Part shown: positions 7,113-11,464 of the stretch, one piece after another
Layout: the number at the start of each line of letters is the position of its first letter
Position numbering within the stretch: the first letter of the stretch is position 1
From: Nocardioidaceae bacterium
GTDB taxonomy: Bacteria > Actinomycetota > Actinomycetes > Propionibacteriales > Nocardioidaceae
Reading direction: 5' to 3'
Length of the DNA stretch: 11,464 nucleotides
NCBI GenBank assembly: GCA_013811715.1
Contig: JACCUS010000274.1
Coordinates: 1-11,464, forward strand
Notes under the pieces: generated by a model
Databases searched by the model: none
What the model was told of the DNA's origin: nothing
Seen by the model: the letters and a program-made list of their open reading frames with translations, nothing else
Program-made: the position numbers and the translations under genes

Positions 7113-8162
7113 TCAGTCGACCAGCGCGCCAAGTGCGGCGTCCACGTCGGCGTCGGTGGAGTACAGGTGGAACGACGCCCGCAACGATCCCGCCCGCGAC
7201 GCCGCGCGGACACCCGCCGCTGACAGCCGCCGCTCGGCATCGGGCACGTCGGCGGCCACGATCGCGCTGTCGGATGCCGGCAATCCCAAACCTGCGCGGA
7301 AGCGGTTGGCAAGCCGTACGTTGTGCTCGCGGATCTGCTCCACCCCCACCTGCTCGACGAGCTCGAGCGCCGGCGCCGTACCGACCCAACAATGCCAGGC
7401 GGGCGACACGTCGAAGCGACGCGCGTTGTCTGCCAGCCGAAGCGGCGGACCATAGTACGAGGAATGGACGTCTTCGCCGGCAAACCACCCGGCGGCCACC
7501 GACACGAACCGGTCGCGCAACTCAGGTCTGACGTACAGGAACGCGGTCCCGCGCGGTGAGCAGAGCCACTTGTACGCCGCACAGGCCATGACGTCGACCG
7601 TCGCGACGTCGACGGGCAGCCAGCCCACGGCCTGGGTGGCGTCGACGACCAACAGCGCTCCGGCTTCGCGGGCCCGCCGGGAGACCTTGTCAAGGTCGGT
7701 CACCTCACCGGTCGAGGACTGTACGGCGCTGAGCGCGACCACGTCGACCGTCTCATCGATCCGGTCGACCAGCTCGGCCAGCGGTACCGTGTCGACGACG
7801 ACGCCCCGCTCGGCCTGCACCAGATACGGGAACAGGTTGGACGTGAACTCGACTGATGGCGCAAGCACCCGCGAGCCGGGCGGCAGCGAGCCGGCCACCA
7901 GCCCCACCAGCGCAGACACGTTCGCGCCGATCGCGACGTCCTCCACGCTGGCGCCCACCAACCGCGCGAAACTCGCACGCGCGGCATCCGAGGACTCAGC
8001 CCAAGGCTCCCATGAGGTGTGGCCGTGCCGCCATTCGATGAGACTCGCCTGAAATGCCTCCCAGGCCGGGCGCGGAGGGAGCCCGTAGCTGGCCGTGTTG
8101 AGCCAGCCGGGCTCAGCGTCGAACAGCTGCTGTGCGTCGGCGATCGTGACAGGCCCGGTCAT
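7113..8162 (-). CDS. PLP-dependent enzyme, aminotransferase class V / cysteine desulfurase-like fold
   Basis: A 349-residue fold-type I PLP enzyme. Seen: Asp174 and Gln177 in VVDATQAVGW, expected to contact the cofactor pyridine ring and O3', and Lys198 in CAAYKWLCSPRGTAF, the likely Schiff-base lysine. The N-terminus WLNTASYGLPP resembles the LN-x-A-x-x-G opening of class V enzymes. Family members act as cysteine desulfurases, selenocysteine or ergothioneine lyases, or isopenicillin epimerase-like enzymes. I cannot choose among these: no dedicated SufS or IscS active-site Cys loop is evident, and no Fe-S or ergothioneine genes adjoin it. The ATG at 8162 is preferred because a TACCCT -10 box lies 7 nt upstream without any Shine-Dalgarno. 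Its stop lies 2 bp from the convergent transporter stop. It may be independent of the ABC genes on the same strand. Confidence 0.85.
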   Translation of the reverse strand: MTGPVTIADAQQLFDAEPGWLNTASYGLPPRPAWEAFQASLIEWRHGHTSWEPWAESSDAARASFARLVGASVEDVAIGANVSALVGLVAGSLPPGSRVLAPSVEFTSNLFPYLVQAERGVVVDTVPLAELVDRIDETVDVVALSAVQSSTGEVTDLDKVSRRAREAGALLVVDATQAVGWLPVDVATVDVMACAAYKWLCSPRGTAFLYVRPELRDRFVSVAAGWFAGEDVHSSYYGPPLRLADNARRFDVSPAWHCWVGTAPALELVEQVGVEQIREHNVRLANRFRAGLGLPASDSAIVAADVPDAERRLSAAGVRAASRAGSLRASFHLYSTDADVDAALGALVD

Positions 8163-8169
8163 GCAGCAC

Positions 8170-8175
8170 AGGGTA
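8170..8175 (-). promoter_or_regulatory. Candidate -10 box of the PLP-enzyme gene (leaderless)
   Basis: TACCCT on the minus strand fits TAnnnT and ends 7 nt before the ATG at 8162. This would place transcription start at about the start codon. No Shine-Dalgarno is present. A -35 box is not clear. Confidence 0.45.
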
Positions 8176-8244
8176 GTGGGCCGCGGCTGGTGTCCACTGC
8201 CAGCACCGCCGACCCTGGGGCGATGGCGGCTGGCCCGACGCGGT

Positions 8245-8353
8245 CGTCTGCGACTTCGAGCCGTTTCTGCAGTGCCGCCTCACAGACGAGTCTCAACGCC
8301 CGCGCTTCGTCAGCGACTTCGAGGGCACACCTGCGGTGCGGCCGCACAGACGA
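8245..8353. repeat. Imperfect tandem duplication, period about 63-64 bp
   Basis: cgtctgcgacttcgag (8245-8260) recurs as cgtcagcgacttcgag (8308-8323), 15 of 16 identical. It is followed in both copies by ctgc-a/g-gtgc and then by cacagacga (8281-8289 and 8345-8353). The first copy can close into a 7-bp stem, tcgtctg (8244-8250) with cagacga (8283-8289). In the second copy that stem is weakened and a palindrome at 8336-8347 takes its place. Noncoding remnant, regulatory RNA or chance are all open. Confidence 0.5.
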
Positions 8354-8409
8354 ATGCCTGGCGGGCCCCATAGCTGTGGCGGGACGGTCCGGCGGCTCGG
8401 AGACCCGAT

Positions 8410-10233
8410 TCAGGCGAGGGATGCGAGCCATGCGTCGTGCAGGTCGGAGAAGCGGCCCGAGCCGCCTGCGACCAGGACAGCTGGCGCACCGTCCTCGACG
8501 ATCTCCCCATGCTCCATGACCAGCACCCGGTCGGCGATCTCGACGGTGGAGAGTCGGTGGGCGATGATGATCGCGGTCCGCTCGGACAGGATCGTGCGCA
8601 GTGCTCGCTGCACCAGCCGCTCCGACGGTACGTCGAGACTCGACGTGGCCTCGTCGAGGATGAGCACCGCCGGGTCGGCGAGAAAGGCACGCGCGAACGC
8701 GACGAGCTGCCGCTGACCTGCCGACAGTCGCCCACCTCGGTTGGCCACGTCGGTGTCATAACCCTCGGGCAGTCCGGCGATGAAGTCGTGCGCTCCGATG
8801 GCCGTGGCCGCGTTGACGACCTGCTCCATCGACGCCGACGGCTTGCCGAAGCGGATGTTGTCGGCGACCGTGCCGTTGAAGAGGAAGTTCTCCTGCGTCA
8901 CCATCACGACTGCTCGACGAAGGTCGTCCTCGCTGAGATCGCGCAGGTCGACCCCGTCCAGCGTCACCCTCCCGCTGGTGGGGTCGTAGAAGCGCGAGAC
9001 CAGCTTCGCCAGAGTCGTCTTGCCAGCGCCCGTCGTGCCCACCAGCGCCAACGTCTGGCCGGCGGGGATCTGCAGGTCGAGGCCCGGAAATACGGGTCGG
9101 CCCTCGACGTACGAGAAGCCCACGTGCTCGAGGCGCACCGCCCCCGTCGCGTCTGGCAGGGGGATCGGTTCGGTCGGCTCGCGGACCGACGGTTCCTCGT
9201 CGAGCACTCCCGCCAACTTCTCGAGTGCGGCCGATGCTGACTGAAACGTGTTGTAGAACTGGGAGATCTCCTGCATCGGCTCGAAGAACTGCCTCAGGTA
9301 GAGCAGGAAAGCCGCCAGCACACCGACGGTGACCTCGTCGTCGAACGCCAGGTAGGCACCGTAGACCAGCACCACCGCGATGGTCACGTTGCCGATCAGC
9401 TTGATGCCCGGCATGAACATGCCGACGAGCCGGAACGCCCTCTCGTTCGCGGCCCGGTAGTCGTCGTCGACGGAGTCGAATATCTCCTGGTTGCGGCCCT
9501 CCCGACGGAAGGCCTGCACCGCGCGCATGCCGGTGATCGTCTCGACGAAGTGGACGATGACCACGGCAACGGTCTCGCGGGTACGCCGATACGCCTTGGC
9601 CGACTCCCGCCTGAACCAGCGAGTGATCAAGAACAGGAAGGGGAAGCACAACAGCGCGACGAGGCCGAGCTTGAGATCGAGGACGAGCAGCAGGATCGCC
9701 GTGCCGAACAGCGTAAGGACCGCCGTCATCAGGCCGTCGAACCCTGTCTCGAGCAGCTCGTCGATCGCTTCGATGTCTGAGGTCTGCCGGGAGATGACGC
9801 GGCCGGAGGTGTAGTCCTCGTGGAAGGCGGCCGACAACACGTGGAAGTGGGCGAACACCCGACCCCGCAGCGCCCGCAGCACCTCCTGGCCGATGCGGCC
9901 AGCGAGTGTCAAGAAGATTTGCCTGGTGATCGCCTGGGTGACCACCGACACCAGGAGGATCGCCACGATGATCAGCAGCGTCTGGTTGCCCTCGCCGTCG
10001 ACGATCGGCGGGATTCCCTTGTCGATGCCCTCCTTGACCAGGTAGGGCACAGAGAGTCGCGCGGCGTTCTCGATGAGCACCGCGATGAGAAGGAACCCGA
10101 TGATCCGCTTGTGCGGCCGGACGAGCTCGCCGAGCAGCTTGCGTGAGCGCTCCTTGAGGATGAGCGACGCCTTGGTGGGGAGGTCGTCATGATCCTCGGA
10201 CGCGACCCCGCGCCAGTCGTTGGTCGTGGTCAT
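8410..10233 (-). CDS. ABC exporter half-transporter with catalytic-site Walker B (subunit 2)
   Basis: A 607-residue membrane protein: an N-terminal type IV ABC exporter domain of six helices (about 40-330), then an ATPase domain (about 365-607). Seen: Walker A GTTGAGKT (399-406), Q-loop Gln447 in VMVTQENFLF, signature LSAGQ (503-507, Ala in place of the usual Gly), Walker B LILDE with Asp527 and catalytic Glu528, D-loop SSLD, and His559 in AHRLST. The start ATG at 10233 overlaps the upstream ABC gene stop as ATGA, so the two are co-translated and most likely form a heterodimeric exporter. This subunit supplies the Walker motifs of the catalytic ATP site. The cargo (drug, lipid or peptide) is unknown; there is no peptidase domain and no biosynthetic neighbour. 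Confidence 0.92.
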   Translation of the reverse strand: MTTTNDWRGVASEDHDDLPTKASLILKERSRKLLGELVRPHKRIIGFLLIAVLIENAARLSVPYLVKEGIDKGIPPIVDGEGNQTLLIIVAILLVSVVTQAITRQIFLTLAGRIGQEVLRALRGRVFAHFHVLSAAFHEDYTSGRVISRQTSDIEAIDELLETGFDGLMTAVLTLFGTAILLLVLDLKLGLVALLCFPFLFLITRWFRRESAKAYRRTRETVAVVIVHFVETITGMRAVQAFRREGRNQEIFDSVDDDYRAANERAFRLVGMFMPGIKLIGNVTIAVVLVYGAYLAFDDEVTVGVLAAFLLYLRQFFEPMQEISQFYNTFQSASAALEKLAGVLDEEPSVREPTEPIPLPDATGAVRLEHVGFSYVEGRPVFPGLDLQIPAGQTLALVGTTGAGKTTLAKLVSRFYDPTSGRVTLDGVDLRDLSEDDLRRAVVMVTQENFLFNGTVADNIRFGKPSASMEQVVNAATAIGAHDFIAGLPEGYDTDVANRGGRLSAGQRQLVAFARAFLADPAVLILDEATSSLDVPSERLVQRALRTILSERTAIIIAHRLSTVEIADRVLVMEHGEIVEDGAPAVLVAGGSGRFSDLHDAWLASLA

Positions 10234-11464
10234 CCCGGCACCGACTGCCCCTCGAGCGCGGCCAACTCGTCGTCCGTGTCAGCGTCAGCGGCGAGCAACT
10301 CACGGTAGGTCGGCACACTCTCGAGCAGCTCGTGGTGGGTGCCGACATTGGTGATGGTGCCGCCGTCCAGCAGCGCCACCTTGTCGGCCAGCATGACCGT
10401 GGAAGCACGGTGGGCGACGACGATCCCGGTCGAGTCGGCCAGCACCCTGCGCAGCGCATGCTCCACCAGGGCTTCGGTGTGGACGTCGAGGGAGGACAGC
10501 GTGTCGTCCAGCACCAGGATGCGAGGTTTGGCCAACACCGCCCGGGCCAGCGCCAGTCGCTGCCGCTGGCCGCCCGACAACGACATCCCCTGCTCGCCGA
10601 TACGGGTGTCGAGCCCCCAGGGCAGCTCGTAGACAAAGCCGGCTTGCGCCGTCTCGATCGCGGCGGCAACGTCCTCGTCGCTGGCGTCGGGGCGACCGAG
10701 CGCTACATTCTCCCGGGCGCTCATGGAGAAGAGGGTGGGCTCCTCGAAGGCGGTGGCCACCACCGTCCGCAGACAAGGCAAGGTGAGCTCACGGACGTCG
10801 ACCCCGTCGATCGTGACGCGCCCGGCAGTCACGTCGTACAAGCGGGGAACAAGTCCTGTCAGGGCCGTCTTGCCGGATCCGGTCGCGCCCACGATCGCCA
10901 GCGTCTCGCCCGGGAGCACCTCGAGGTCGCAGTCGTGCAGCACCAGCTCGTCGGAGTCTGGGAAACAGAATCCCACGCCCTCCAGCCGAAGGTGCCCCCT
11001 GGGCTGCTCCAGCTCGCGGTCGCCTCCCTGCACCGCAGACTCGGTGTCGAAGATCTCCTGGACCCGGTCCGCCGCGGTCATCGCCTCCTGCGCCATCGCG
11101 AGGATGACACCGAGAGCCTGGATCGGCCAGATCAGCTGCAGCATCAAGATGATGAACGCCACCAGGGTGCCAGGCGTCAACGGGCCGCTACCGACGGCCA
11201 ATGCACCCAGCAGCAGCACGATCACCAGGCTGATGTTCGGGACTATCTCCAAGAAGGTCCAGAACCGCGCGGACAGCCGCACCTTCTCGATCGAGGTGTT
11301 GTAGAGCGTCTCGGTGCGCTCGGCGAACTTGGCCTGACTGTGCTCGCGTCGCCCGAACGACTTGATGCTCCGGAAACCCACCGCGGCTTCCTCCACGGCC
11401 GTTGCGACGTCGCCCTGCTGGTCTTGGACCCGTCGCGAGACGACGGTGTACTTCGTCTCGAAGC
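10230..11464 (-). CDS. ABC exporter half-transporter with degenerate-site motifs (subunit 1), 5' part outside window
   Basis: The frame is open to the window edge, giving 410 C-terminal residues. The start codon lies beyond the window; the GTG at 11396 is internal, since upstream codons still read as exporter sequence (RRVQDQQGDVATAVEEA). The last transmembrane helices are present, then an ATPase domain. Walker A GATGSGKT is at 10866-10889. The Q-loop position reads AFEEPTLFS, with Glu (10743-10745) where Gln is usual. The signature is intact LSGGQ (10566-10580). Walker B is ILVLDD, with Asp (10503-10505) replacing the catalytic Glu, followed by D-loop SSLD and the H-loop AHRAST. Loss of the catalytic Glu is typical of the noncatalytic site of heterodimeric exporters such as BmrCD, LmrCD or TM287/288. 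The stop overlaps the start of subunit 2 as ATGA. Confidence 0.92.
   Translation of the reverse strand, partial: FETKYTVVSRRVQDQQGDVATAVEEAAVGFRSIKSFGRREHSQAKFAERTETLYNTSIEKVRLSARFWTFLEIVPNISLVIVLLLGALAVGSGPLTPGTLVAFIILMLQLIWPIQALGVILAMAQEAMTAADRVQEIFDTESAVQGGDRELEQPRGHLRLEGVGFCFPDSDELVLHDCDLEVLPGETLAIVGATGSGKTALTGLVPRLYDVTAGRVTIDGVDVRELTLPCLRTVVATAFEEPTLFSMSARENVALGRPDASDEDVAAAIETAQAGFVYELPWGLDTRIGEQGMSLSGGQRQRLALARAVLAKPRILVLDDTLSSLDVHTEALVEHALRRVLADSTGIVVAHRASTVMLADKVALLDGGTITNVGTHHELLESVPTYRELLAADADTDDELAALEGQSVPG

Larger units (their letters stand above)
8163..8409. other. 247-bp gap between PLP-enzyme gene and ABC gene
   Basis: Both flanking genes are on the minus strand. The gap holds a candidate -10 box (8170-8175), an imperfect tandem duplication (8245-8353) and a 12-bp palindrome gtgcggccgcac (8336-8347). 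No strong terminator hairpin for the ABC operon is obvious. A minus-strand frame at 8159-8431 (90 codons) spans the gap and overlaps both neighbours, but its codon use is weak; it is not called as a gene. Confidence 0.6.

Noticed and set aside
8159..8431. Minus-strand 90-codon ORF filling the 8163-8409 gap, overlapping the ABC gene by 22 bp and the PLP gene by ATGA
   Set aside because: The overlaps look operon-like, but third-position G+C is only about 71% by hand count, against well over 85% in the neighbours. It uses AGA and AGG, has no recognisable family, and includes the proposed promoter and the duplicated units. Kept as open in the findings, not called.
1..11464. CRISPR arrays, insertion sequences, tRNA or rRNA genes, riboswitches
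   Set aside because: No regular repeat-spacer pattern, transposase, cloverleaf or conserved RNA core was recognised on either strand. Nearly all the sequence is explained by protein genes.

Overview
The window is high-GC, densely packed and almost wholly coding, with strong G/C bias at third codon positions. Several adjacent genes overlap by an ATGA, and two genes look leaderless. Together with the gene content (a GH65/beta-phosphoglucomutase pair, an alpha2beta2 branched-chain type dehydrogenase and a heterodimeric ABC exporter) this points to an actinomycete. Nocardioidaceae or a relative is plausible but cannot be proved from sequence reading alone. Both ends of the window cut through a gene.

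Layout from left to right. (1) Bases 1-2103, plus strand: the C-terminal 457 residues of a GH65 glycoside phosphorylase, overlapping by ATGA a complete beta-phosphoglucomutase-type HAD enzyme. Together they would split an alpha-linked disaccharide with phosphate and turn the beta-glucose 1-phosphate into glucose 6-phosphate. (2) Bases 2104-2234: a convergent gap with a perfect 13-bp inverted repeat, the probable bidirectional terminator. (3) Bases 2235-5920, minus strand: a three-gene operon, E1-alpha, E1-beta, E2, of a 2-oxo acid dehydrogenase complex, most likely the branched-chain enzyme (bkdABC). The operon has a strong Shine-Dalgarno before E1-alpha and no E3 gene. (4) Bases 5921-6111: a divergent promoter region. 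(5) Bases 6112-7110, plus strand: a ten-helix EamA/YedA-like transporter, probably leaderless. It ends 2 bp from the stop of the convergent gene at 7113-8162, minus strand, a class V aminotransferase-fold PLP enzyme of unknown substrate. (6) Bases 8163-8409: a 247-bp gap with a degenerate tandem duplication, a 12-bp palindrome and a likely promoter. (7) Bases 8410-11464, minus strand: two ATGA-overlapping ABC exporter half-transporters, the upstream one cut by the window end. Their motif deviations fit a heterodimer with one degenerate and one catalytic ATP site.

Most of this is ordinary chromosomal metabolism and transport. I found no mobile element, CRISPR array, RNA gene or clearly new system. 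The items most worth a second look are the asymmetric ABC pair, the convergent-gap inverted repeat, the structured 8163-8409 gap and the unassigned substrates of the GH65 and PLP enzymes.
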